A DNA stretch of 58,319 nucleotides from Clostridia bacterium (lineage in GTDB: Bacteria; Bacillota; Clostridia; Christensenellales; CAG-138), in the NCBI GenBank assembly GCA_017428025.1, contig JAFRRO010000040.1:1-58319 (forward strand). Reading direction: 5' to 3'. The translations under genes and the position numbers were made by a program. Under the pieces are notes generated by a model. That model searched no databases and was not told where the DNA came from. It was given only the letters and a program-made list of their open reading frames with translations. This document shows, in pieces, positions 45,261 to 53,680 of the stretch. Every line of letters starts with the position of its first letter. Position 1 is the stretch's first letter.

Positions 45261-46607
45261 TTATGCGAGATGTCCCTTTGCCTTGATGACCTCGATCACG
45301 GAGTCGACGTACTTTTCGCAGATCTCGTTCGTGTCCGCCTCGACCATGACGCGGATCACCGGTTCGGTGCCGCTTTCGCGCACGAGGATGCGGCCGGAAT
45401 CGCCGAGCTCGTCTGCAACCCGCTTGACCGCCGCCTGCACGTCGGGATCGTTCTGCGCGTCGGGCTTGGACTTGACGCGCACGTTTTTGAGCACCTGCGG
45501 ATAGAACACGACGGGCGCCGCGAGTTCGCTCATCGGCTTCTGCTTCGCAAGCATGACCTCCATCAGCTTGAGGCTCGTCACGATACCGTCGCCGGTCGTC
45601 TCGTACTTCAGGAAGATCGTATGACCGCTCTGCTCGCCGCCGATGCGGTTGCCGGTCTGCACCATGTTCTCATAGACGTACTTGTCGCCGACCTTGGTCT
45701 TTTCGTATTCGATGCCGACCTTGTCGAGCGCCTTGTAGAGCCCGAAGTTCGACATGACCGTCGTGACGACCTTGTTGTTCAGAAGCTTGCCGCGCTCCTT
45801 CATATAGAGACCGTAGATGTAAAGCACATGGTCGCCGGTGACGACGTTGCCCTTTTCGTCCACGCACAGGCAGCGGTCGGCGTCGCCGTCGAAGGCGAAA
45901 CCGACGTCGAGGTGATTCTCCACGACGAACTTCTGCAGATGCTCGATGTGCGTGCTGCCGCAGTCGGTGTTGATGTTGTAGCCGTCCGGATTGTCGTTCA
46001 TGACGTAGACCTTCGCGCCGAGCGCCTCATACACGCCCTTCGCGATCTGCCATGCCGCGCCGTTCGCGACGTCCAGACCGACCTTCTTGCCCTTGAAGCC
46101 GTACTTGCTCAGCGAAATCAGGAAGCCGATATAGCGGTTTCTGCCGGAGACATAGTCGACCGTACGGCCGATCTCGTGCCGGTCGGCGAGCGGGACGTTG
46201 ATCCTGCCGTCGATGTAGTCCTCCACCTTCAGGATCGTTTCCTCGTCCATCTTCTCACCGAAGCTGTTCAGAAGCTTGATGCCGTTGTCGTAGTACGGAT
46301 TGTGCGACGCGGAGATCATGATGCCGCAGTCGAAATCGTCGACACGCGTGATATACGCGACCGACGGCGTCGTAGTGACGTGCATGATGTAGGCGTCCGC
46401 GCCGGAAGCCATCAGCCCCGTGCAGAGCGCATATTCGAACATGTAGCTCGACCGTCTCGTATCCTTGCCGATGACGACCTTCGCCTTCTTGTCGAGGCGC
46501 GCGCCGTAGTACCAGCCGAGGAACCGGCCGATCTTGATCGCATGCTCATAGGTCAGATTCTTGTTGGCTTCGCCGCGGAAGCCGTCCGTTCCGAAATACT
46601 TGCCCAT
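45261..46607 (-). CDS. glmM: Phosphoglucosamine mutase
   Basis: 448 residues, full length. Phosphoserine loop ISASHNPYYDNG (Ser about 101), metal site FDGDADR, sugar-binding GEQSGH and phosphate-binding RESGTEP. Converts glucosamine-6-phosphate to glucosamine-1-phosphate on the way to UDP-GlcNAc. Its ATG shares a base with the stop of the acyltransferase gene upstream. Being last in an operon with nagB and the acyltransferase, it points to a biosynthetic, not catabolic, operon. Confidence 0.95.
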   Translation of the reverse strand: MGKYFGTDGFRGEANKNLTYEHAIKIGRFLGWYYGARLDKKAKVVIGKDTRRSSYMFEYALCTGLMASGADAYIMHVTTTPSVAYITRVDDFDCGIMISASHNPYYDNGIKLLNSFGEKMDEETILKVEDYIDGRINVPLADRHEIGRTVDYVSGRNRYIGFLISLSKYGFKGKKVGLDVANGAAWQIAKGVYEALGAKVYVMNDNPDGYNINTDCGSTHIEHLQKFVVENHLDVGFAFDGDADRCLCVDEKGNVVTGDHVLYIYGLYMKERGKLLNNKVVTTVMSNFGLYKALDKVGIEYEKTKVGDKYVYENMVQTGNRIGGEQSGHTIFLKYETTGDGIVTSLKLMEVMLAKQKPMSELAAPVVFYPQVLKNVRVKSKPDAQNDPDVQAAVKRVADELGDSGRILVRESGTEPVIRVMVEADTNEICEKYVDSVIEVIKAKGHLA

Positions 46608-47269
46608 TACCGTTCCTCCTTCATCGCTACCGTGCCGTTGTCCTTCCAGATGCTGTTTGCGGGAACCACGCCGCGCACGCAGCTCGTCGGATAGACGTTG
46701 CTGTGCCGTCCGATCACCGTACCGGGATTGCAGACCGCGTTGCAGCCGACTTCGACGTAATCGCCGAGCATCGCGCCGAACTTCTTGATGCCGGTCTCGA
46801 TCCGCTCCGTGCCGTTGTGCACGACGACGAGGCGCTTGTCGCTCTTGACGTTCGAAGTGATCGAACCCGCGCCCATATGGCTCTTATAGCCCAGGATCGA
46901 GTCGCCGACGTAGTTGTAATGCGGCGTCTGCACGTTATCGAACAGAATGACGTTCTTGAGCTCCACGGAATTGCCGACGACACAGTTTGCGCCGACCAGT
47001 GCGGAGCCGCGGATGAACGCGCAGTGCCGGACCTCGGTTTCGGGACCGATGATGCACGGCGCGCCGAGATAGGCGGACGGGAAGACCTTGGCGGTCTTAT
47101 GCACCCAGACGTGTTCGGAGACCTCCTCATAGTCCTCGCCGAGCGTCGGACCGAGCGCAAGAATGAACTCCTTGATGCCCTTCAGCGCTTCCCACGGATA
47201 GGTGAACTGCTTGAGATAATCCTTCGCCAGCGTGTGGTCGAGGTCGTATAAATCCGTAATCGTATACAT
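46607..47269 (-). CDS. Left-handed beta-helix sugar-phosphate acyltransferase (GlmU C-terminal type)
   Basis: 220 residues. A helical N-terminal part (1–45) is followed by hexapeptide repeats forming a left-handed beta-helix (about 55–200). The segments HYNYVGDSILGYKSHMGAGS and GDYVEVGCNAVCNPGTVIGR match the acetyltransferase domain of GlmU. There is no N-terminal nucleotidyltransferase domain, so it may acetylate glucosamine-1-phosphate only, with uridylylation done elsewhere. It lies between nagB (3-bp gap) and glmM (one-base overlap). Confidence 0.85.
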   Translation of the reverse strand: MYTITDLYDLDHTLAKDYLKQFTYPWEALKGIKEFILALGPTLGEDYEEVSEHVWVHKTAKVFPSAYLGAPCIIGPETEVRHCAFIRGSALVGANCVVGNSVELKNVILFDNVQTPHYNYVGDSILGYKSHMGAGSITSNVKSDKRLVVVHNGTERIETGIKKFGAMLGDYVEVGCNAVCNPGTVIGRHSNVYPTSCVRGVVPANSIWKDNGTVAMKEER

Positions 47270-47272
47270 ATC

Positions 47273-48064
47273 TTACAGCCGCTCGTTTCTCTCGATGTCG
47301 AGGAAGTACTTGTAGGTGTCAACGGTCAGCTCGCCGCAGGCAGCCTCGTCGCACGCGATGATCGCCCTTTCATGCATCTGCAGCGCGGAGCAGGTCCACT
47401 TGTGGCTCACGTTGCCCTCGACGGTTGCCGCGAGCGCGCGCGCCTTGTTGTGACCGTTGATCAGAATCAGAACTTCTTTGGAATCCGTGACCGTGCCGAC
47501 GCCGACCGACAGCGCCTGAGAGGGCACCTTTTCCGGATCGTTGCCGAAGAAGCGCGAGTTCACGATGCGCGTATCGGTGGTGAGGTTCCGCACGCCGGTG
47601 CGCGAGCACAGCGAGGTGAACGGCTCGTTGAACGCGATGTGACCGTCCACGCCGATGCCGCCCATAAAGAGGTCGATGCCGCCGTAGGACTTGATCTTTT
47701 CTTCGTATCTTGCGCATTCGCCTTCCGGATCGTCGGTCATGCCATTGAGAATGTTGATGTTCTCCGGCTTCATGTCGACCAGATGATCGAAGAAGTTGTC
47801 GTGCATGAAGTACCAGTAGCTCTGGTCGTGCTCATGCGGAAGGCCGAGGTACTCGTCCATGTTGAAGGTGACGACGTTCGCAAAGGAGACCTCCCCCGCC
47901 TTGTTCATGCGGGCAAGCTCTCTGTAAACGCCGATCGGGCTGGAGCCGGTCGGAAGACCGAGTACGAACGGACGCGCTTCCTTGTGCGCGTTGATCTTGC
48001 CGGCAATGTAGTGTGCAGCCCAAAGGCTCATTTTTTCGTAATTGTCCTGAATGATGACTCTCAT
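47273..48064 (-). CDS. nagB: Glucosamine-6-phosphate deaminase/isomerase
   Basis: 263 residues, the length of the E. coli-type enzyme. Catalytic blocks: [10 protein letters not shown] (active-site Asp) and [14 protein letters not shown] (Asp, His and Glu of the ring-opening site). The enzyme interconverts glucosamine-6-phosphate with fructose-6-phosphate plus ammonia and is reversible. Around the E. coli allosteric site, SLASRTRIK is here SLCSRTGVR, so the position of E. coli Arg158 is Gly. The ATG at 48064 follows AGGAG. It is preceded by a glmS-type ribozyme and followed by biosynthetic genes, suggesting synthesis of glucosamine-6-phosphate. Confidence 0.95.
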   Translation of the reverse strand: MRVIIQDNYEKMSLWAAHYIAGKINAHKEARPFVLGLPTGSSPIGVYRELARMNKAGEVSFANVVTFNMDEYLGLPHEHDQSYWYFMHDNFFDHLVDMKPENINILNGMTDDPEGECARYEEKIKSYGGIDLFMGGIGVDGHIAFNEPFTSLCSRTGVRNLTTDTRIVNSRFFGNDPEKVPSQALSVGVGTVTDSKEVLILINGHNKARALAATVEGNVSHKWTCSALQMHERAIIACDEAACGELTVDTYKYFLDIERNERL

Positions 48065-48120
48065 GATTTTTCTCCTTATTCGAATTCGGACATCTCGCTT
48101 GATTCTATGCGCGTTTCGTC

Positions 48121-48275
48121 CGCAGCTTTCGGCGTTCGGGCCCGTTCTGTTACGGTTTCGATTCCGCTTTTTGTCGTTCCCTTGTCGACCCGCCGCAGTT
48201 CGGCCGTGGCAGCATCCGCCGAGTCTTTCGATCAACTGCCATTCCTCGTCGCCCCGCAGGGCCTGGCGCTAACGG
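48121..48275 (-). ncRNA. glmS-type self-cleaving ribozyme/riboswitch in the nagB leader
   Basis: On the minus strand the conserved glmS ribozyme core appears in order. The cleavage-site context is TTA|GCGCCAGG (cleavage predicted between 48270 and 48269), then a short P1 stem GCCC-TGCG-GGGC (48262–48251), GACGAGG (48250–48244), a P3 stem TGGCAG/CTGCCA (48241–48236 with 48212–48207) enclosing ATCGA (48232–48228), and TCGGCGGATGC (48222–48212). Helices that could form P3.1/P4 follow. Known members bind glucosamine-6-phosphate as coenzyme and cleave their own mRNA. It is 57 nt upstream of the nagB start codon. Confidence 0.9.
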
Positions 48276-48334
48276 TTCGTTCCCTTCCCCTTTCCATACA
48301 ACCGTTTTACTGTGTTACTGCCCATAACAAAAAT

Positions 48335-48363
48335 ATTATAAGCGTAATTCTGCACCCTGTCAA
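48335..48363 (-). promoter_or_regulatory. Consensus sigma-A promoter of the ribozyme–nagB operon
   Basis: Minus strand TTGACA (48358–48363), 17-nt spacer, TATAAT (48335–48340): a perfect consensus. Transcription would start near 48328, about 58 nt before the ribozyme cleavage site. Such strength fits a transcript controlled mainly after initiation. Confidence 0.92.
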
Positions 48364-48388
48364 CGAAAAATCTCCGTCTGCCGTTCTA

Positions 48389-48414
48389 CGAAAAAAGCCC
48401 CCGTACGGGAGCTT
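48389..48414 (-). terminator. Terminator after the two small genes
   Basis: Minus strand AAGCTCCCG-TA-CGGGGGCTT type stem followed by TTTTTT, about ten bases after the 43-residue gene and just upstream of the nagB promoter. Confidence 0.85.
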
Positions 48415-48420
48415 CTTGCC

Positions 48421-48552
48421 TTACAGATCGTCCGCGTCCTGCACCGGATGCGGATCTTCGAGCGGTTTGCCCGTGTAGCTGCCGTTCACGTCGGACGGGA
48501 TCGCGACGGTGCCGCGCGGGACGTATTCCATCTTGGGGCGTTTTTTGCGCAT
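48421..48552 (-). CDS. Small hypothetical protein, 43 residues
   Basis: Starts MRKKRPKMEYVPRGTVAIPS and ends DPHPVQDADDL. It lies two bases after the stop of the 49-residue gene with an intact terminator behind it, so it is probably translated in the same small operon. The basic start, PSDVNGSYTG centre and acidic end look like a genuine small conserved protein rather than random sequence. Function unknown. Confidence 0.65.
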   Translation of the reverse strand: MRKKRPKMEYVPRGTVAIPSDVNGSYTGKPLEDPHPVQDADDL

Positions 48553-48554
48553 GT

Positions 48555-48704
48555 TCAGATCTGCTCCGGTCCGTAGACTTCGCGATCCGAGCGGTTGCGC
48601 TGGCTGTCGCCGTCGCGGTTCGAATCGGTGCTGCGTCTGCGTTCCGCGTCGTTTTTGCGGCCGCGCTCGGTCTGCTCACGCTTTGCGTCATAAAAGAAAG
48701 ACAT
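48555..48704 (-). CDS. Small hydrophilic hypothetical protein, 49 residues
   Basis: Begins MSFFYDAKREQTERGRKNDA after a good CGGAGGAAACC ribosome site; the rest is Arg/Asp/Ser rich and ends DREVYGPEQI. Highly charged and probably disordered. Function unknown. It is transcribed divergently from glnS; the frame upstream of 48704 reads into the glnS promoter region and is not used. Confidence 0.65.
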   Translation of the reverse strand: MSFFYDAKREQTERGRKNDAERRRSTDSNRDGDSQRNRSDREVYGPEQI

Positions 48705-48810
48705 GTGGTTTCCTCCGTTTGAAAAAGTTTTGCCGATGGTCCGGCACCGATATTGTGTGCAAGCCGCCGAAAAGCCATACGGCAATTTTCAAAAAATGAC
48801 GTTTCGCGTC

Positions 48811-48839
48811 TTGTGAAATCGCAAAAGGCGCGTTATAAT
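48811..48839 (+). promoter_or_regulatory. Sigma-A promoter of glnS–gltX–ychF
   Basis: TTGTGA (48811–48816), 17-nt spacer, TATAAT (48834–48839). The leader of about 50 nt has a CGGAG-CAACGC-CTCCG hairpin but no T-box features. Confidence 0.8.
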
Positions 48840-48897
48840 AGATTGTTAAAATAGGGAAAATGTTCGGAGCAACGCCTCCGACGGGAAGGAAACCGCT

Positions 48898-50538
48898 ATG
48901 GAAGAACGGAGCAAAAACTTCATTGAAGAATTTGTCGAAGAAGACCTCAAAACCATGAACCGCCGCGTCAAGACGCGTTTCCCGCCCGAGCCGAACGGCT
49001 ATCTGCACATCGGTCACGCCAAGGCGCTGACCGTGGACTTCGGCATTGCCGAGGAATACGGCGGCACCTGCAACCTCCGGTTCGACGACACGAATCCGAC
49101 CAAGGAGGACGTCGAATATGTGGAAGCCATCAAGGAAGACATTCACTGGCTCGGCTTCGAGTGGGATCAGCTGCGTTTCGGCTCGTCCTACTTCGACCAG
49201 TGCTATGAGCTCGCAATCAAGCTCATCAAGGACGGCAAAGCGTATGTCGACGATCTTTCGAAGGATCAGATGCGCGAATACCGCGGAACCCTGACCGAGC
49301 CCGGCACGAACAGTCCGTGGCGCGACCGCTCCGTCGAGGAAAACCTCGACCTGTTCGAGCGCATGAAGAACGGCGAGTTCCCGGACGGTGCAAAGACGCT
49401 GCGCGCCAAGATCGATATGGCGAGCCCGAACATCAACATGCGCGATCCGGCGATGTACCGCATCCTGCACACCTCGCACCATCAGACCGGCGACAAGTGG
49501 TGCATCTACCCGATGTACGACTTTGCGCACCCGATCCAGGACGCGATCGAGGGCGTGACGCATTCGCTGTGCTCCCTGGAATACGAGGCGCACCGCCCGC
49601 TGTACGACTGGGTGGTAAACGCCTGCGGGTTCGATCCGAAGCCCAGACAGATCGAGTTTGCGCGGCTGAACCTCACCAACACAATTATGTCCAAGCGCTA
49701 CCTCCGCCGTCTTGTCGAGGAACACTTCGTTTCCGGCTGGGACGATCCGAGAATGCCGACGCTCTGCGCGATGCGCCGCCGCGGCTATCCCGCCGCCGCC
49801 GTGCGCGACTTTCTTGCCCGGATCGGCGTCGCCAAGGCGGACTCCGTCGTGGACACCGCGATCCTCGAGCACTGCGTGCGCGAGAACCTCAACGCGAACG
49901 CGCTGCGGCGCATGGCGGTCATCGAACCGCTGAAGCTCATCATCGACAACTGGGAGCCGGACCGCTTCGAGACCGTCGAGATCGAAAACAATCCGAACGA
50001 TCCGGACGCGGGCACGCACACGGTCCGCTTCGGCCGTGAGCTCTGGATCGAACAGAGCGATTTCATGGCGGAACCGGTCAAGAAGTTCTTCCGTCTGAAG
50101 CCCGACGGCGAGGTGCGTCTGAAGGGCGCGTACATCGTCAAGTGCGTTTCGTGGAAGACCGAGGACGACGGCACGGTATCCGAAGTGCACGTCACCTACG
50201 ATCCCGAGACCAGAAGCGGCGAATGCGAGCGCAAGGTCAAAGGCACGCTGCACTGGGTTGCGGCGGCCGACGCGATTCCCGCGGAGTTCAGGCTCTACGG
50301 ACCGCTGATGCGTGAAGCCGCCGAAGGCGAGGAGGTCGAGGACTTCACCGCGCTTCTGGATCCGAATTCGCTCGACACGAAGCGCGGATTCATCGAACCG
50401 GCGCTTTCGGACGCGAAGGTCGGCGAGTCGTTCCAGTTCGTACGCATGGGCTATTACGCAAAGGATCCCGATTCGACCGAGGATCTGCCGGTGTTCAACC
50501 GCGTCGTCGGCCTGAAGGATTCGTTCAAGATTTCCTAA
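48898..50538 (+). CDS. glnS: Glutaminyl-tRNA synthetase
   Basis: 546 residues. Class I motifs [15 protein letters not shown] (HIGH) and MSKRYL (KMSKS equivalent), the RFDDTNP block and a C-terminal two-barrel anticodon-binding domain ([13 protein letters not shown]) show a true GlnRS rather than a GluRS. It charges tRNA-Gln directly. GlnRS is patchy in Clostridia, many of which use GatCAB; transfer from outside the phylum is the usual explanation for the family. Followed by gltX after 10 bp. Confidence 0.96.
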   Translation: MEERSKNFIEEFVEEDLKTMNRRVKTRFPPEPNGYLHIGHAKALTVDFGIAEEYGGTCNLRFDDTNPTKEDVEYVEAIKEDIHWLGFEWDQLRFGSSYFDQCYELAIKLIKDGKAYVDDLSKDQMREYRGTLTEPGTNSPWRDRSVEENLDLFERMKNGEFPDGAKTLRAKIDMASPNINMRDPAMYRILHTSHHQTGDKWCIYPMYDFAHPIQDAIEGVTHSLCSLEYEAHRPLYDWVVNACGFDPKPRQIEFARLNLTNTIMSKRYLRRLVEEHFVSGWDDPRMPTLCAMRRRGYPAAAVRDFLARIGVAKADSVVDTAILEHCVRENLNANALRRMAVIEPLKLIIDNWEPDRFETVEIENNPNDPDAGTHTVRFGRELWIEQSDFMAEPVKKFFRLKPDGEVRLKGAYIVKCVSWKTEDDGTVSEVHVTYDPETRSGECERKVKGTLHWVAAADAIPAEFRLYGPLMREAAEGEEVEDFTALLDPNSLDTKRGFIEPALSDAKVGESFQFVRMGYYAKDPDSTEDLPVFNRVVGLKDSFKIS

Positions 50539-50548
50539 GGAGAAACAC

Positions 50549-51991
50549 ATGGAAGTTCGTACCAGATTTGCCCCGTCCCCGACGGGTTATATGCACCTCG
50601 GAAACCTCCGCAGCGCGCTCTACACCTACCTGTTCGCGAAGGCGAACGGCGGGAAGTTCATCCTGCGCATCGAGGACACCGATCAGAGCCGTTACGTACC
50701 CGGCGCGGTCGACGTGATCTACCGGACCTTGAAGAGCATCGGCATGCAGTGGGACGAAGGTCCCGACATCGGCGGCGATTACGGTCCCTATGTGCAGAGC
50801 GAGCGCAAGAACATGTATCTGCCCTACGCCGAACAGCTCGTCAAAGCGGGCAAGGCGTATTACTGCTTCTGCACCGAGGAGGAGCTTGCCGAACGCCGTG
50901 AACAGGCGGCCGCGCGCGGCGAGACCTTCAAGTACGACAAGCATTGTCTCCACCTTTCGCAGGAGGAGATTCAGCGCCGTCTCGACGCGGGCGAACCGTA
51001 CGTCATCCGGCAGAACGTGCCGGAGCACGGCGAAGCGTCGTTCGACGACGTGCTGTACGGTCACATCGCGGTCGACTGTTCCGATCTCGACGACATGATC
51101 CTGATTAAGGCGGACGGCATGCCGACCTACAACTTCGCAAACGTCATCGACGACCACACAATGGGCATCACACACGTCATGCGCGGCAACGAGTACCTTT
51201 CGAGCACGCCGAAGTACAATCTGCTGTACGACGCGTTCGGCTGGGAGAAGCCGACCTACATCCACATGACGCCGATCATGCGCGACGCGACGCATAAGCT
51301 TTCGAAGCGTGACGGCGACGCGTATTTCGAGGATTACATCAATAAGGGCTACCTCAAGGAAGCGATCGTCAACTACGTGGCGCTTTTGGGCTGGAACCCC
51401 GGCGACGAGCGCGAGTTCTTCACGATGGACGAGCTGATCAAAGCGTTCTCCGTGGACGGCATGTCTAAGTCCCCCGCCATCTTCGACGTCAACAAGCTGA
51501 CCTGGATGAACGCCGAGTATGTGCGCCGCCTCACGCCGGAGCAGTTCACCGAATACGCCCTGCCCTACTACAAAAAGGCGGGCGTCGGCGCGGAACACGC
51601 GGACCTGCTCGCAAGGATTCTGCAGCAGCGCACCGAAACGTTTGCGCAGATTCCGGATATGCTCGACTTTATCCCGCAGCTTCCGGATTACGACGTCGAG
51701 CTGTTCACGAACAAAAAGAGCAAGACGAACCCGGAGATCGCAAAGCATGTACTGGAGATCGCAATTGCGGCGCTCGACGCGCTTCCCGCATGGGAGGAGC
51801 AGCCGATCCACGACGCGCTTCTGGGGCTCGCCGAAAAAGAAGGCATGAAGAACGGGACCATGCTGTGGCCGGTGCGCATTGCGCTTGCGGGCAAGCAGGT
51901 CACGCCCGGCGGCGCGATCGAAATTGCGATCCTGCTCGGGCGCGAGGAATCCATGCGCCGTCTGAAGGTCGGTCTTGAAAAGCTCGCGTAA
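50549..51991 (+). CDS. gltX: Glutamyl-tRNA synthetase
   Basis: 480 residues. FAPSPTGYMHLGNLRSALY (HIGH motif as HLGN), RIEDTDQSRYVPGA, and KLSKRDGD (KMSKS equivalent) are the conserved GluRS blocks; the all-helical anticodon-binding domain ends in TPGGAIEIAILLGREE. Charges tRNA-Glu. The ribosome site is AAGGAGAAA. Co-transcribed with glnS and ychF, which places both Glx-tRNA synthetases under one promoter. Confidence 0.96.
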   Translation: MEVRTRFAPSPTGYMHLGNLRSALYTYLFAKANGGKFILRIEDTDQSRYVPGAVDVIYRTLKSIGMQWDEGPDIGGDYGPYVQSERKNMYLPYAEQLVKAGKAYYCFCTEEELAERREQAAARGETFKYDKHCLHLSQEEIQRRLDAGEPYVIRQNVPEHGEASFDDVLYGHIAVDCSDLDDMILIKADGMPTYNFANVIDDHTMGITHVMRGNEYLSSTPKYNLLYDAFGWEKPTYIHMTPIMRDATHKLSKRDGDAYFEDYINKGYLKEAIVNYVALLGWNPGDEREFFTMDELIKAFSVDGMSKSPAIFDVNKLTWMNAEYVRRLTPEQFTEYALPYYKKAGVGAEHADLLARILQQRTETFAQIPDMLDFIPQLPDYDVELFTNKKSKTNPEIAKHVLEIAIAALDALPAWEEQPIHDALLGLAEKEGMKNGTMLWPVRIALAGKQVTPGGAIEIAILLGREESMRRLKVGLEKLA

Positions 51992-52003
51992 GGAGGATCG
52001 AAG

Positions 52004-53095
52004 ATGAAGTTAGGTGTTATCGGACTGCCGAACGTCGGCAAGTCCACACTGTTCAACGCGATCACCCGCGCGGGCGCGCAGGCGGCAAACTATCCGTTCT
52101 GCACGATCGAACCGAACGTCGGCGTCGTGAGTGTGCCGGATCACCGGCTTGATGTGCTTGCCGAGATGCACCATCCCGAAAAGTACACGCCCGCGGTCAT
52201 CGAGTTTGTCGACATCGCGGGACTGGTGCGCGGCGCATCGAGAGGCGAGGGCCTCGGCAACAAGTTCCTTTCGCACATCCGCGAGGTCGACGCCGTGGTG
52301 CACGTCGTGCGCTGCTTTGACGATGACAACGTCGTGCACGTGGACGGCAGCGTGAACCCCGCCCGCGACGCGGAGACGATCAACCTCGAGCTGATCTTTG
52401 CCGACATGGAGACCGTCGAAAAGCGGATCGACCGGCAGCAGAAGATGGCAAAGAGCGGCGACAAGAAGCTGCTCGTGGAGATCGATCTATTGAAGCGCAT
52501 CTACGACCATCTCGAAAGCGGCAAGCCGGTGCGCACGTTCGAAGCCGACAAGGACGAGCAGGAAGCGATCAAAGGACTGTTCCTTCTGACCTCGAAGCCG
52601 GTCATCTATGTGGCGAACATCTCCGAGGACGATCTCGGCGGCGAGCCGAACGACTACGTGAAGGCGCTCTACGAGATCGCAAAGAACGAAGGCGCCGAGG
52701 CGATGACCGTCTGCGCGAAGTTAGAAGAAGAAGTTGCGGAGCTCGATCCCGAGGAGAAGCAGGCGTTTTTGGAGGAGATGGGCGTAAAGGAATCCGGTCT
52801 CGATCAGCTGGTCAAAGCATGCTACCGGCTCTTAGGTCTCATCAGCTTTCTGACCGCGGGACCCAAGGAGGTCCGCGCGTGGACGATCACAAACGGCACC
52901 AAAGCGCCGCAGGCCGCGGGCAAGATCCACAGCGATTTCGAGCGCGGCTTCATCCGCGCCGCCGTCGTGCCGTATGAAACGCTCGTCGAGCATGGCTCGA
53001 TCGCCGCTTGCAAGGAGAAGGGCCTCGTCCGTTCCGAAGGCAAGGAATACGTCATGCAGGACGGGGACGTCGTCGAGTTCTTCTTCAACGTCTGA
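52004..53095 (+). CDS. ychF: Redox-regulated ATPase YchF (OLA1 family)
   Basis: 363 residues. GLPNVGKST (8–16), the [19 protein letters not shown] switch region and a C-terminal TGS domain ([20 protein letters not shown] to [11 protein letters not shown]). YchF hydrolyses ATP in preference to GTP and associates with ribosomes. AGGAGG lies nine bases before the ATG. Last gene of the operon; hairpin repeats downstream probably end transcription. Confidence 0.95.
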   Translation: MKLGVIGLPNVGKSTLFNAITRAGAQAANYPFCTIEPNVGVVSVPDHRLDVLAEMHHPEKYTPAVIEFVDIAGLVRGASRGEGLGNKFLSHIREVDAVVHVVRCFDDDNVVHVDGSVNPARDAETINLELIFADMETVEKRIDRQQKMAKSGDKKLLVEIDLLKRIYDHLESGKPVRTFEADKDEQEAIKGLFLLTSKPVIYVANISEDDLGGEPNDYVKALYEIAKNEGAEAMTVCAKLEEEVAELDPEEKQAFLEEMGVKESGLDQLVKACYRLLGLISFLTAGPKEVRAWTITNGTKAPQAAGKIHSDFERGFIRAAVVPYETLVEHGSIAACKEKGLVRSEGKEYVMQDGDVVEFFFNV

Positions 53096-53103
53096 GGCGG
53101 CAG

Positions 53104-53300
53104 ACAACCCTTCCGTCTTTTGCTTCGCAAAATCCACCCTCCCTTACACAGGGAGGGCTTTTATTTGCACGCAATTCATGGCTCCCCTGTGCAAGGGGAG
53201 CTGGCGGCGATAGCCGACTGAGGGGTTGTATAGCAGCACGACAACCCTTCCGTCTCGCTTCGCGATCCACCCTCCCTTACACAGGGAGGGCTTTTTTGTT
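53104..53300. repeat. Tandem intergenic repeats with terminator-like hairpins
   Basis: Two copies of ACAACCCTTCCGTCT…GCTTCGC…ATCCACCCTCCC-TTACACA-GGGAGGGCTTTT (53104–53162 and 53251–53296). Between them is an inverted, diverged copy with CTCCCCTGTGCAAGGGGAG and CCGACTGAGGGGTTGT. The CCCTCCC/GGGAGGG stems followed by T runs may end ychF transcription. The same family occurs at 1521–1600. Confidence 0.85.
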
Positions 53301-53365
53301 GTGCGCTCCTCACGGCTTCTCCCCGAGAAGAAGCTCCGCGAAGCGGTGATTCGGTGTTATTCCTT

Positions 53366-53585
53366 TTGCGGGCTGCCGGGGTCGTCAGCCCCTGCTGCAC
53401 TTCATCCGACTCTCTTGCCATCCTGAGGAGCTTCCTTTTCCCTTGTCATCCTGAGGAACACCGTGACGAAGGATCTCTGAGCGGACAAGCTTTTTCGTTC
53501 TGAGATTCTTCGCCTGCGGCTCAGAATGACAGTACTTTTTTCGCTTCTGCGGGCTGCCGGGGGTCGTCAGCCCCTACATGCCGCT
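53366..53585. repeat. Mosaic of other intergenic repeats
   Basis: Two copies of GCGGGCTGCCGGGG-TCGTCAGCCCCT (about 53369–53396 and 53548–53575) flank several TGTCATCCTGAG units. A long imperfect inverted repeat runs from TGTCATCCTGAGGAACACC at 53449 to CTCAGAATGACAG at 53532. The GGGCTG/CAGCCC parts can form hairpins. No open frame with a ribosome site lies here. Confidence 0.75.
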
Positions 53586-53643
53586 GTTGCATCTCGGCAA
53601 CCCCTCCTTGCTTTGCAAAAACCATCTTCCCCGCATGGGGACA

Positions 53644-53675
53644 GAAAAACACCGTCCGGGGCTCCGGACGGTGCT
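53644..53675 (-). terminator. Terminator of the CBS-domain gene
   Basis: Minus strand GCACCGTCCGG-AGC-CCGGACGGTGT with T-rich sequence following (TTTTTCTG), a strong 11-bp stem just after the gene. Confidence 0.88.
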
Positions 53676-53680
53676 TTCGT

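Noticed and set aside
48065..48235. N-terminal extension of NagB by 57 codons
   Set aside because: This stretch is the glmS-type ribozyme and leader; its translation is Arg-rich and unlike any NagB.
48840..48897. T-box leader before glnS
   Set aside because: Only about 50 nt, with no specifier loop or AGGGTGGNACCGCG-type box.
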